Below, in pieces: positions 27,031 through 35,759 of a stretch of 64,000 nucleotides of DNA. The notes beneath the pieces are model-generated. The model searched no databases. It saw only the letters and a list, made by a program, of their open reading frames with translations, and was not told the DNA's origin. Source of the DNA: Methanothrix sp. GTDB lineage: Archaea; Halobacteriota; Methanosarcinia; Methanotrichales; Methanotrichaceae. The position numbers and the translations under genes are program-made. Positions within the stretch are counted from its first letter, which is position 1. Every line of letters starts with the position of its first letter. The stretch is from positions 1 to 64,000 of the forward strand of contig JARYLI010000007.1 of assembly GCA_029907715.1 (NCBI GenBank). Direction: 5' to 3'.

Positions 27031-27870
27031 TCATGGCGGTATGAACCCGTTCATCTCCGCTATCCTGCGACCCTGCGGTCCCAGAACGAAGTCTATGAAT
27101 GCTCTGGCTCCTGCGGTCGGCTCGCCGAATGTGTAGAAGTACAGCTTCCTCGCGAGCGTGTAGTTTCCGCTCCTTATGTTATCCATCGTCGGATAGACCC
27201 CATTCAACGCGATCGGCATCACGCCTCCAGTCTTCACATAGCTGTATCCCAAGTAGCCTATGGCCCTGTCGCTCCCGATTATCGCGGTCTTGACCTCTGA
27301 GCTGTCCATGGCCTCGATGCTCACGCCCGGGGTCTCAGCTGCCGCGGATCCCATGATGATCTCATTGAACGTGTCTCTGGTGCCTGATCCCGCCTTCCTT
27401 CCCACCACCATGATCTCTCTATCAGGCCCTCCGACGGACTTCCAGTTTCTCATCTCCCCGGAATATATCATTCTGACCTCCGCCGCCGTGAGGCTCCTCA
27501 CGCCGCTGTCATATATCTGCGGGCTCACAACGATCACTATCGCATCGTAGCCGACCAGTACCTCCCTGAATTTGCGATCAGCCCTCTCATAAAGCGCCTT
27601 TTCCGAGGGCTTTATCTCCCTGGAGCACATGGCTATATCCGCTCTGCCCTCGGCAGCGTCGATTATCCCCACGCCGGATCCGCCGGCTGTGACCGTCACC
27701 ATGTACTCCCTGCACATGAAATTGAACTCCTCAGCGCAGAGCTCTGCAAGGGGCATGACGGTGGTGGATCCAGAGACACGAACCCGCTCCACTCCATTTG
27801 ACGGCACGAAAAGCAGGACGAGTAACAGCATCAGAAAGGGGATCAGAGGCAGTGTTTTAGACGTTGCCAT
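27031..27870 (-). CDS. PstS-like phosphate (or anion) substrate-binding protein
   Basis: 279 residues from ATG 27870 (MATSKTLPLIPFLMLLLVLLF, signal peptide). The frame is open to 27909, but a TATA box GTTATATATG at about 27893-27902 lies just upstream of the chosen start, which suggests a leaderless mRNA. Binding-protein features: VRVSGSTTVMPLAELCAEEF, VTAGGSGVGIIDAAEGRADIAMCSREIK and GRKAGSGTRDTFNEIIMG, all close to PstS anion-binding segments. The end PQGRRIAEMNGFIPP is typical. No pstC, pstA or pstB follows, so it is either an orphan binding protein or works with a transporter elsewhere. Confidence 0.9.
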   Translation of the reverse strand: MATSKTLPLIPFLMLLLVLLFVPSNGVERVRVSGSTTVMPLAELCAEEFNFMCREYMVTVTAGGSGVGIIDAAEGRADIAMCSREIKPSEKALYERADRKFREVLVGYDAIVIVVSPQIYDSGVRSLTAAEVRMIYSGEMRNWKSVGGPDREIMVVGRKAGSGTRDTFNEIIMGSAAAETPGVSIEAMDSSEVKTAIIGSDRAIGYLGYSYVKTGGVMPIALNGVYPTMDNIRSGNYTLARKLYFYTFGEPTAGARAFIDFVLGPQGRRIAEMNGFIPP

Positions 27871-28281
27871 CGCAGTCAAACTCTCATCAGCATCATATAT
27901 AACTGCCACGTCCAGCTGTATCGCACGGCAGCATTCGCATGGCGGATCGCAGACAGATCACATCATGCTTCCATGCCGGCTGAGATTTCATCGGGCAGAT
28001 GGTGAGATGCCAGGATGATGCGCATGCATGATGTGTTCCCCGGAACCGGTTGCATCTCTCCTGGCACATCAGAAAGCTCCGCAGACATGCTGAGATTTGC
28101 TCACATGTTATGGACTCATGACCACACCCAAATTCATTCTCTAGGGGCTGCGCATATGTTGTTTACTATTAATATCATGTACCAAAGTAAAAAGATTGAT
28201 TAGAATTATTTAACAGAAATAAACTATTTATAGTATAAAGTCCACCTTACATCCTGAAGGGTACAATATTGAGGGAGTAGC
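27871..28281. other. Spacer with promoter of the small regulator gene
   Basis: No gene seen. CTATTTATAGTATAAAG at about 28225-28241 is a TATA-rich, nearly palindromic stretch about 45 bp before the ATG at 28282. The remainder has no recognisable repeat or RNA. Confidence 0.4.
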
Positions 28282-28671
28282 ATGAAGGAGTCCTATGTAA
28301 TGAAGTTCGACTCTAGGGATATGCAGGTTGTCGAGATCCTTCGGAGCTTGGGGGTTCCAAGAAAGGTCTCGAACATGCTTGCTTACCTGGCAAACGTGGA
28401 GGAGGCCACGTCTCGAGACATCGAGAGGGGATCTGATCTGAGGCAGCCAGAGGTGAGCATAGCCCTGCGAACCCTGAGGAAACACAACTGGATAGAGGAG
28501 AGCGTGCGGAGGAACGACGGCACCGGCAGGCCGGTGAAGGTTTACAGGCTCAGAGCATCGATAGATGAAATACTGAAGTATTACGAGGAGGAGAAGCTAA
28601 AGGAGGCGAACAGGGCAATGGAGCGGATACAGAAGCTCAGAGCTCTGCTCGGCCAGAGCGGCTCCTCATGA
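28282..28671 (+). CDS. Small winged-helix transcriptional regulator
   Basis: 129 residues with GGGAG upstream of the ATG. A TrmB/ArsR-like winged helix covers about 12-85: VPRKVSNMLAYLANVEEATSRDIERG, then the recognition helix LRQPEVSIALRTLRKHNWI and a wing GTGRPVKVYRL. A C-terminal amphipathic helix (about 90-122, KYYEEEKLKEANRAMERIQKL) is probably for dimerisation. No ligand domain. Target unknown; the AT-rich near-palindrome before its own start is a candidate autoregulatory site (inference). Confidence 0.85.
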   Translation: MKESYVMKFDSRDMQVVEILRSLGVPRKVSNMLAYLANVEEATSRDIERGSDLRQPEVSIALRTLRKHNWIEESVRRNDGTGRPVKVYRLRASIDEILKYYEEEKLKEANRAMERIQKLRALLGQSGSS

Positions 28672-29094
28672 TAAAAGATCTGCGATCCTGGCACCTGAGG
28701 AAATTCACCGGACAAGTGCGATGGGATCTCTGAGCTGCGCTGGTGGTTGCCCGCCGCCGGAGATGCTCTCATCCAGCGGAGCTTTTTTATGGGGGTGAAC
28801 CATCACTCCCATTTGGGCAGTGGCTTCGATTCGCTGAACCTTTTATCAGGAATCGCCATCCAGGGGAGCAACACCTCATGAATCTGTGCTTATCTGCAGA
28901 GATCAATGATGCAGCTGACAGGCATGTATTAAAGGGCGCATGGAAGATCATAGCCCCTGGATCAGTACAAGCAGCACATGCGACAGGAGAGGCTTGCCAG
29001 AATAGGAAGGCGTACATCGTCTGCAGATTCACGCAAAATCATAATGGCTGTTGGGCTCTGTCGTTGTAAGTAGTTTGAAAGAGAGGTGCTTTGG
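28672..29094 (+). other. Spacer between the regulator and the marker-11-like gene
   Basis: No gene supported. AGCGGAGCTTTTTT at about 28776-28789 may be a weak terminator (GCTC/GAGC stem). The rest has no clear promoter; GAGAGGTG at 29081-29088 is the ribosome site for the next gene. Confidence 0.35.
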
Positions 29095-30006
29095 GTGCTC
29101 TTCGATCTGGATGATCCCTACGTGGTGGCATACAGGCAGATCCATGCCATCTCCAGCCCGTCCGGGGATATGGTGGAGATACTCGAGAGGTCCAGCTGCT
29201 ATGGCGGCTCCGCATGGGCCAGGTATCACTACAGCAAGGGCCCGCTGGTTTTGTCCTCGAGAAACCTTGGGGAGTGGTTCAGGTATCTCGTGAGAACGGG
29301 GGAGGTGGATCTGGATCTAATTTCCTCAAGAAGGTCTGCTGGCATCTCGTCTGTATTTGTGAAAGGCGATGAGGTCGAGATTACCTACACAGGCCTCGGG
29401 GGAGGTGGTGTCGGTGCGACGTTCACCAGGGCGAGGGCTGGAGATGTGTTGAGATCGAGAACCACAGAGGCAGGTGGGGGGAGGGTGGCGACGGGAACCA
29501 TTGTTGTCCCGAGAAGGGAGCGCCTTGTGATCGGGGTTGACAACACTGACTCAAAGACCACTGGGGCGACATGGTCGCTTGTTCACAACATATCCGAGAA
29601 GGTCGACCGTTACGAGGCGAGGTACATCTCTCACTCGCTCGTGCAGCTCTTTCCTGTGCCCACGAAGACCCAGAACTGCGTCTCGACTGCGGTGGAGTTC
29701 GCATGCATCCCCGGACGGGAGAGGGAGATGATAGAGGATTTCAGGAGGCTTCTTGAGAGATACACAGTCTCCGATGAGACAGGAATGGTGGTATGCAGGA
29801 GCTTCGACCCCTCCGTGCTGCTTGAATATGCGAGGAGATGCAGGCTGGAGAGGGTGAGCTACGAGGATGCTCTGAAGGCTGCGATCAGCGCGGGACTGGA
29901 GATCGTGATGGACGGGCAGGGCCTCATCGGCGCGGTCGCTGCGGTGCCGTACTTTGCAGACTCTGATAGATCTGTTGTGCCGGAGTGGCTATGCGAGGAG
30001 CATTGA
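29095..30006 (+). CDS. Methanogenesis-marker-protein-11-like (TiaS-related DUF1743-type domain)
   Basis: 303 residues from GTG 29095, with GAGAGGTG six bases upstream; GTG at 29086 is inside that site. The centre holds RLVIGVDNTDSKTTGATWSLVHNI, a variant of the IGIDDTDS signature of tRNA-Ile agmatinylcytidine synthetase-type domains. NTD instead of DTD, together with the N-terminal layout (DLDDPYVVAYRQIHAISSPSG), fits methanogenesis marker protein 11, found in methanogens and of unknown function. I rate the marker-11 call as likely, not certain. A C-terminal segment with GLEIVMDGQGLIGAVAAVPYF is also typical of this domain. It overlaps the next gene by 16 bp. Confidence 0.75.
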   Translation: MLFDLDDPYVVAYRQIHAISSPSGDMVEILERSSCYGGSAWARYHYSKGPLVLSSRNLGEWFRYLVRTGEVDLDLISSRRSAGISSVFVKGDEVEITYTGLGGGGVGATFTRARAGDVLRSRTTEAGGGRVATGTIVVPRRERLVIGVDNTDSKTTGATWSLVHNISEKVDRYEARYISHSLVQLFPVPTKTQNCVSTAVEFACIPGREREMIEDFRRLLERYTVSDETGMVVCRSFDPSVLLEYARRCRLERVSYEDALKAAISAGLEIVMDGQGLIGAVAAVPYFADSDRSVVPEWLCEEH

Positions 30007-31490
30007 AGCAGATACATCAGGCCCTGATGGATGCGGGCGTGGGTTACATCACGTATGTGCCCGGCTACCCGGTAACAGATCTTGCCCAATCTCTAGGGGC
30101 TGAGATCGCCGTGAACGAGAAGGTCGCATTTGAGTGCGCCCTGGGAGCGTCCGCCACCGGCATCAGATCTCTGGTCGTCGTGAAGCAGCTCGGCATGAAC
30201 ATACTCGCAGACCCGCTCGCCATCTCTGCGACCCATACTACTGGCGCTGGTATTGTGATCCTGGTCGGAGAGGATCTCGGCCCGAGAGGCTCGCAGATCG
30301 AGATGGACAGCAGATTCTACGGCCCTCTGACAGAGCTGCCGGTCCTCGATCCCTCAGCTCCAGACCTCCACAGAGCCGTTACTGAGGCATTCCGGACATC
30401 AGAGGAGCTCTCAATACCGGTGATATTGAGGGTGACATCAGATGTGCTCGAGGATGCCAGCACCGAGTCGATCACCGGAGCTGGTATACCAGCATCTCTC
30501 CAGCAGACGCCCAGATGCTTCGATCGGTCAATCTGGGATCTGACAGCGAAGGGACGCCACCAGAGGCATCTCGCGAAGGTTCTCCCGGCTCTGAGCGAGG
30601 CCTCTGAGTCCTCAGCCCGCATGAAGCTCCGCGGAGATACAGGCGTGATAGCGTCTGGCTCTGTGGTTCCGCTGGCGGAGACTGTGTGCGAGGAGACCGG
30701 ATCTTCGCTGCTTGTCACGCTATACTCCCATCCGCTCCCGATGAGAACCATCGAGAGGTTTATGGGCATGCACCGGCTCATCCTTGTGGCAGAGGGGCCG
30801 GGGCCGTTCATCGAGTCGCATCTGAAGGGTGTGCGCGGCCGGCTGACAGGCCATCTCCCGTACGGATGCATCAGAGCAAACGATCTCAGAACTGCGATCA
30901 GCCTGATCCATATCTCGGACCTGAGAGGAAGTATCGAGATGGAGACCGCTGCTGGCCGCCCAGCGAGAAGGTCAATCTGCGAGGGATGTCCATTTCTCCC
31001 CCTGTACAGCGCTCTCTCCAGGATTGATGCGCCGATCGCGGGTGATGCAGGGTGCACGATACTCTCCCTGAGGATGGGCGCTGTGGACATGGTCTACGGT
31101 CTCGGCTCATCGATCGGAGTCGCATCTGGCTTCAGGGAGAAGGGGATCGCGATCGTGGGGGACTACGCGCTGGCGCACACCGGCATCCAGGGATTGATCA
31201 ATGCGATCTGGCACAGAAAGAATGTGGTTGTGGGCGTGATATGGAACCGCGTCGCTGCAATGACCGGATTCCAGGAGGTCTTCGATCTGGAGCATGTCTT
31301 AAGAGCGCTTGTGCCTGATATGCGGACTGTTGAGATGCCTGCACCGGATCACGAGATCGAGCGCATTCTCAGGGATGAGCTCAGCTCCCCCGGGGTCTCA
31401 CTCGTGATATTCAAAGGCACCTGCACCAGATCTGATGCTAGGAGTTCTGCGGTTGAGCACGGCATCTCCGAACAGGTGCGTCCCAACTGA
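29991..31490 (+). CDS. Thiamine-diphosphate enzyme, IorA-like (2-oxoacid:ferredoxin oxidoreductase alpha type)
   Basis: 499 residues from ATG 29991 with GGAG five bases upstream. The layout matches the alpha subunit of indolepyruvate:ferredoxin oxidoreductase: an N-terminal pyrimidine-binding domain (VNEKVAFECALGASATGIRSLVVVKQLGMN), a middle domain, RRSICEGCPFLPLYSAL, and a C-terminal TPP domain with GDAGCTILSL and GDYALAHTGIQGLINAIW. The C-terminal ferredoxin-like 4Fe-4S domain of full IorA is absent, and the usual NSTTAMTG loop is changed to NRVAAMTG. No beta subunit (IorB) is adjacent. Coupling to a marker-11-like gene suggests a methanogen-specific 2-oxoacid reaction rather than amino acid breakdown (inference). 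Confidence 0.8.
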   Translation: MRGALKQIHQALMDAGVGYITYVPGYPVTDLAQSLGAEIAVNEKVAFECALGASATGIRSLVVVKQLGMNILADPLAISATHTTGAGIVILVGEDLGPRGSQIEMDSRFYGPLTELPVLDPSAPDLHRAVTEAFRTSEELSIPVILRVTSDVLEDASTESITGAGIPASLQQTPRCFDRSIWDLTAKGRHQRHLAKVLPALSEASESSARMKLRGDTGVIASGSVVPLAETVCEETGSSLLVTLYSHPLPMRTIERFMGMHRLILVAEGPGPFIESHLKGVRGRLTGHLPYGCIRANDLRTAISLIHISDLRGSIEMETAAGRPARRSICEGCPFLPLYSALSRIDAPIAGDAGCTILSLRMGAVDMVYGLGSSIGVASGFREKGIAIVGDYALAHTGIQGLINAIWHRKNVVVGVIWNRVAAMTGFQEVFDLEHVLRALVPDMRTVEMPAPDHEIERILRDELSSPGVSLVIFKGTCTRSDARSSAVEHGISEQVRPN

Positions 31491-31537
31491 TATGCAGTCT
31501 GCCAAAACTGCAGACGAGGCGATCAATCTCACCCGAA

Positions 31538-31652
31538 TATAGTATTCCGCATAAGTTGATATAATATAACATATCACACAAAATAATCTATAAAGTATGA
31601 CATATCCAGTAGCTTTTAAATGGATTTACATGAAGTGGCGCAAAGAACTATA
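31538..31652 (-). repeat. Family D repeat, copy 2 (115 bp)
   Basis: Reverse complement of the copy at 10728-10842 with about two mismatches. Starts TATAGTATTCCGC and ends AAGAACTATA, three bases before the stop codon of the gene at 31656-35306. TA dinucleotides flank both copies. Confidence 0.9.
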
Positions 31653-31655
31653 ATT

Positions 31656-34600
31656 TCAGTCCTGGAACTTTATGTTCTTCTGTATCTGGAAGCTTCCATT
31701 GAGCCTCTGATCCGCCTTCATCTTCTTGCTGAACTTGGAGTACTCAGTTCTGGTGTTCCACATGCCCTCGAACGCCTGCTCTGTGGAGAACGCCACCGTG
31801 TTGTTTCTGTAATTCACAGATCTTATCATCCCGCGCTCGCTCTTATCGAGCTGGCTCATGTTGAAGCGCTCTGTTATGCTCGCGCCCATCCCTCCGTGGA
31901 AGACAGGCGAGTCAAACCGCTTGAACCCCTTCAGAACGCCTCCATCAAAGGATATATCCTTGACCTCGCTGAAGTTGACCGTCGGGTTTGATTTCTCCAT
32001 GCACCTGACAGAATCCATGTTCAGGTTCCCGCTGCCCTTCAGGTCCTCCTCGTACGAGAGGGCATTCTCCATGAACGTATCTCTTATTGAGACCTCCCCC
32101 CTCCCGCTCACTGTTGTGGACTCGATGTAGAGCATCCCATCACCCCGGGTTTTCGTCTCAGGCAGCGGGCTCGGTCTGCTTTTCGGGGTGTGCGAGACCC
32201 ACTGCAGCATGTACGGCCCGTCCTCTGCGCTGCTCTGGCCGCATGTGGCCCTGACCGATATCCCCAGGATTGTCCCCGCGCTCTGTCCGGGGATCAGGCA
32301 GCTCCAGTAGCCATCCCTCCGGCTGCCGCTCTCCAGCAGCATCTTGATCTGCGCGGTTCTCTTCATGCTGACCATGTCAGCTCTGGCTATGCTCTGGTCC
32401 GCCACCCCGTACTCAAGGATGACGGAATCCACATCCGAGTCCCCTCTGATATGGGCTACGACCCTGACAGGGGCACCTGCAACCGGCTCCGGAGGTATCG
32501 CGGTGACGTCCAGAATGCGGACCGGGGCTCGTCTGTCCCTCACGCTCTCTATCCCCAGCGTGGTGTTCAGCGACGGATCCTGAATGCCCATGGAAATGCT
32601 GTCCTGCTCAGATGACACGTTATCGCCAGTGGCGCTCTGTCCCGGCACATCGATCTGCTTTCTCATGATCAGCTCCCGGATGTATTCGATCACCTCCCTG
32701 AGGATGGAGAGGGCAGACTGATCTCTGGATGCGGGGATGCTTTCACGGTATCCATCCGGGCTGAGCATACCGCTTGTCCTGTCCTTCACAGCTCTGCTCA
32801 CGTTCTCAGATGCGACCGCGTTCCTGGCGGATGAAGCTCCAGTGGCATTGGTGGTTAGGGGGATTGTGATGTTTTCTTTTTCTCCGGCTGTGCTGTTGAG
32901 CGATGCGCTCGATTCCCTCTCATCAGACACATTTTCATTCGCGCCGATCTCTTTTACTGGAGATACACCAGCAGATGTCTCCGCACTTGATGCAGCGGGA
33001 AGGGTGCTCTGCGGTTTCCCAGAAGGTCTCGGCTCGAGCCCCCTGAGAAGCCTTATTCTCAGAGGCTCCCTGTCCAGAAGATGCGATCTCGATGGGGTCA
33101 GCCCCTCCGCTGTAACAGTATCGGAGATATCCATCGTGAGAGGTATCGTCATGGTCACCGTTTTTCTCTGCTTCGGTGCGAGGAAGTCGATGCTTCCCAT
33201 GGGGCCTATGACCCTGCTCGTCACGAATATCTCCTGAAGCGGCACGCCGCCCACATTCTCCACGGTGCAGGAGATGGTCACCTTGTCCCCAAAGCGTGCC
33301 GCCGAGGGCGAGACGCTGAGCTTAAGATCCAAAGCTGCATCGACCACAACCGCCTCACAGATTGCATCTGCACTCCATATCCTGCCGCGGGCGTCCCTGC
33401 CCGTTGCCTTGAAAATCAATGTACGGTTCTCGTTAACAGAGAGCGAGGGAGTGGCGGTCCTGAACTCGCCAGGCGCCAGGTCTCCGATAGATGCAACCGT
33501 CCCGAACTCCGATTCCGAGATTCGCACATCATACAGGAGATCGGTGCCGGGGTTGGAGACGAGACAGCTCACGTTGAACGCATCTCCGGCAGGGGACATA
33601 ACACGAGCTGGCATCACAGACAGAGTTATGTTCGGCCGGATGACCTTCATGGACAGAACCGCTGTGTCAGAGACGACCTGATCGCCGGCTCCGTAGCCCG
33701 TTGCTGTGATCGTCACATCTTTAGATGCATCTGATGAGATGGATGCGGCTATTCTTGTTCGGGTTCCTGGAGGGATCTCCCCGATCCTGCCGCTCCTGAT
33801 TCCTGCGAGCGTAACGTTCCTGAGGGCCACCTCTCCGGTGTTCTCTATTGTGCACAGGACCTCAGACTCCTCCCCGGGATATAGAACAAGCTCTGATGGC
33901 TCAAGCGAGAGGTTCATACCGGCTCTGTAGACATGCACAGCTGTCTGCGAGAAGGCGTAAATCTCCCGGCCGGTCGAGTCCCTGGCAGATGCCATTACAA
34001 TGTCATCTATCGATGAGGAGATCTGCCTCTTCCTGCTGACATGGCTGACCTCTCCCGGCTTCAGCTCGTTTATCTCCCCGATATGGCCGAAGCTGTCCTC
34101 AACAGAGATATCTCTGAGCAGATCCGAGCCGGAGTTCTCAAGCCTGACTGTGATGTTCGTCACTCCTCCCGATATTATCTCCGGCGGATCAGCGCTGGCA
34201 CTCACATTAAGCTCAGGCGAGACGACCCATACCGTCACGGATGTCTCGTTCGCGACAGGAGCGCCGTTCCTGTCGCTCCCGGATACATTCGCCACGATCT
34301 CTGTCGTGGAGTTGATGGTGAAACTGCCCTCCAGGCTCATGGATCTTCCGGGCAGGATGAACTGGGTTGTCATCCTCCTCCCGTGGCAGTGCAGATCCAC
34401 GTTGTAGATGACATCACTGCAGGAGTTTCTGACCGTGCAGCGGTAGCTTATGTTATCCCCTGCTCTCGCCCTCGTTGTGCCCGTCTCAAGGATCAGATCC
34501 AGGCCGCTGGAGGGCCTGTACTCCATGGTCCTCAGGGTGGACTCCGAGTCTGCAGCTCCCACCGGCACTGAGCGCGACCGGGGGTGTGTGACATCACCGA

Positions 34601-35306
34601 CAAGAGTCTCTCCGGCCTCGTTTACAGCCAGAACCCTTAGACCTTTATCAGCCAGTGAGCCGATCACAAGCGTGTGGCTCTCCCCGGGGCCGAGAGCAGG
34701 TATTATGCCGAGGATGCTGTTCCTGCTGTCGACTATCTTAACGCGCCTCAGCTCATTCTTCCCGAGGTTCGCGATCCTGACCCTGTACTCTGCGCCTCCG
34801 CCGATCCTGCTTGTCTCCACAGTCGCCCTGAGAGCAGGATACGGAGCCTGGCGCACCTCTTTATCCAGAACCCCGACGCTGATATCCTGGGATGCGAGCT
34901 CCCTCCCATCTGAGCTTGCGGTGATCTTTAAACGTGATGGAGATAAAATAGGCGGCGTCTTCGCTCTTATGCTGAAGACATCCCCGGGAGACAGTGTGTC
35001 ACGAAACCCGATCTCCCTGGCGCCGTCTGTCACAGATATGTTTGAGAGTGCGCGATCCCCGGTGTTTCTGAGGACGCATGTGTAATCCAGTGCATCGCCC
35101 GCGACCACATCCGCACAATCTGCTCTGACCGTCATCTCCAGTTCCGGGCCAGAGGAGGTAGGGAGGGGCAGCCAGAAGGGCCAGGCGCATGCTGAGGGTA
35201 TCGTACATGGCAGGAGGGATACGAAAAGGAGACCGAGGCTAAGCCAAGCTGAAAACCGGATACAGCTTCGCGTAGTCGGGCTACAAACAAGGCCCAGTCC
35301 CTTCAT
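31656..35306 (-). CDS. Large secreted surface protein: repeated Ig-like domains plus shared paralog module (member 4)
   Basis: 1216 residues. A signal peptide lies in the first 42 residues (core WLSLGLLFVSLLP, ending CAW). About six Ig-like CARDB/NEW3-type domains follow (about 50-690), each with a DxLxYxCxxxNTGxxxLxNI-like core, for example NISYRCTVRNSCSDVIYNV and FNVSCLVSNPGTDLLYDV. A Ser/Thr/Asn-rich linker (about 700-900) and a further domain precede the shared module (about 1057-1216: TVSGRGEVSIRDT, HGGMGASITERFN, RLNGSFQIQKNIKF). Many NxS/T sites. The architecture suggests a stalk carrying a terminal module. TATA-like CATTTAAATATTT lies about 20 bp before the ATG, so the leader is short. 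Function unknown. Confidence 0.85.
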   Translation of the reverse strand: MKGLGLVCSPTTRSCIRFSAWLSLGLLFVSLLPCTIPSACAWPFWLPLPTSSGPELEMTVRADCADVVAGDALDYTCVLRNTGDRALSNISVTDGAREIGFRDTLSPGDVFSIRAKTPPILSPSRLKITASSDGRELASQDISVGVLDKEVRQAPYPALRATVETSRIGGGAEYRVRIANLGKNELRRVKIVDSRNSILGIIPALGPGESHTLVIGSLADKGLRVLAVNEAGETLVGDVTHPRSRSVPVGAADSESTLRTMEYRPSSGLDLILETGTTRARAGDNISYRCTVRNSCSDVIYNVDLHCHGRRMTTQFILPGRSMSLEGSFTINSTTEIVANVSGSDRNGAPVANETSVTVWVVSPELNVSASADPPEIISGGVTNITVRLENSGSDLLRDISVEDSFGHIGEINELKPGEVSHVSRKRQISSSIDDIVMASARDSTGREIYAFSQTAVHVYRAGMNLSLEPSELVLYPGEESEVLCTIENTGEVALRNVTLAGIRSGRIGEIPPGTRTRIAASISSDASKDVTITATGYGAGDQVVSDTAVLSMKVIRPNITLSVMPARVMSPAGDAFNVSCLVSNPGTDLLYDVRISESEFGTVASIGDLAPGEFRTATPSLSVNENRTLIFKATGRDARGRIWSADAICEAVVVDAALDLKLSVSPSAARFGDKVTISCTVENVGGVPLQEIFVTSRVIGPMGSIDFLAPKQRKTVTMTIPLTMDISDTVTAEGLTPSRSHLLDREPLRIRLLRGLEPRPSGKPQSTLPAASSAETSAGVSPVKEIGANENVSDERESSASLNSTAGEKENITIPLTTNATGASSARNAVASENVSRAVKDRTSGMLSPDGYRESIPASRDQSALSILREVIEYIRELIMRKQIDVPGQSATGDNVSSEQDSISMGIQDPSLNTTLGIESVRDRRAPVRILDVTAIPPEPVAGAPVRVVAHIRGDSDVDSVILEYGVADQSIARADMVSMKRTAQIKMLLESGSRRDGYWSCLIPGQSAGTILGISVRATCGQSSAEDGPYMLQWVSHTPKSRPSPLPETKTRGDGMLYIESTTVSGRGEVSIRDTFMENALSYEEDLKGSGNLNMDSVRCMEKSNPTVNFSEVKDISFDGGVLKGFKRFDSPVFHGGMGASITERFNMSQLDKSERGMIRSVNYRNNTVAFSTEQAFEGMWNTRTEYSKFSKKMKADQRLNGSFQIQKNIKFQD

Positions 35307-35759
35307 CTGCTACCCCACGAAATATTTAAATGGTTTCTATGTATAAACATTTCGGAGATGGAAAGCATCCAGCGCAATCGGTATATCTCCATTATTTTAT
35401 GATAGTGCCTCTCCGAAGGCGTTTTTGTTATATATTTAAAAACTTTAAAATTTAAAATGTAATCAAAATATTCTAATTCGCGAAGATCTTGAAGGTACCT
35501 CGTAAAACAAAAACATATTCTATATTATTATTTTTAAATGAAATATTGCGTTGGTGTCAGGATCCGGTCACGTGCTCGATTCACCGGATGTTCTCCAGGG
35601 AATCGCGCCCAGCGGCACAATATCTCACTACTGAGGTGTCACTCGCTCTCGATCCCAACCATCGAGCGGGATCCTCAGGGCATCCTGTGCGGCGAACGGA
35701 AAGGTTTATCTCTTTTTATAGGTCACCAGTTACCTCCAGTTCTGAATGGAGTTCTGAAG
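35307..35759. other. AT-rich spacer between divergent genes
   Basis: Contains the minus-strand TATA region near 35325 and a plus-strand TATA box TTTTTATAGG at about 35713-35722 for the AAA gene. The AT-rich block 35380-35545 contains no gene I can support; the open frame from 35538 into the AAA gene has no ribosome site or family similarity. Confidence 0.5.
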
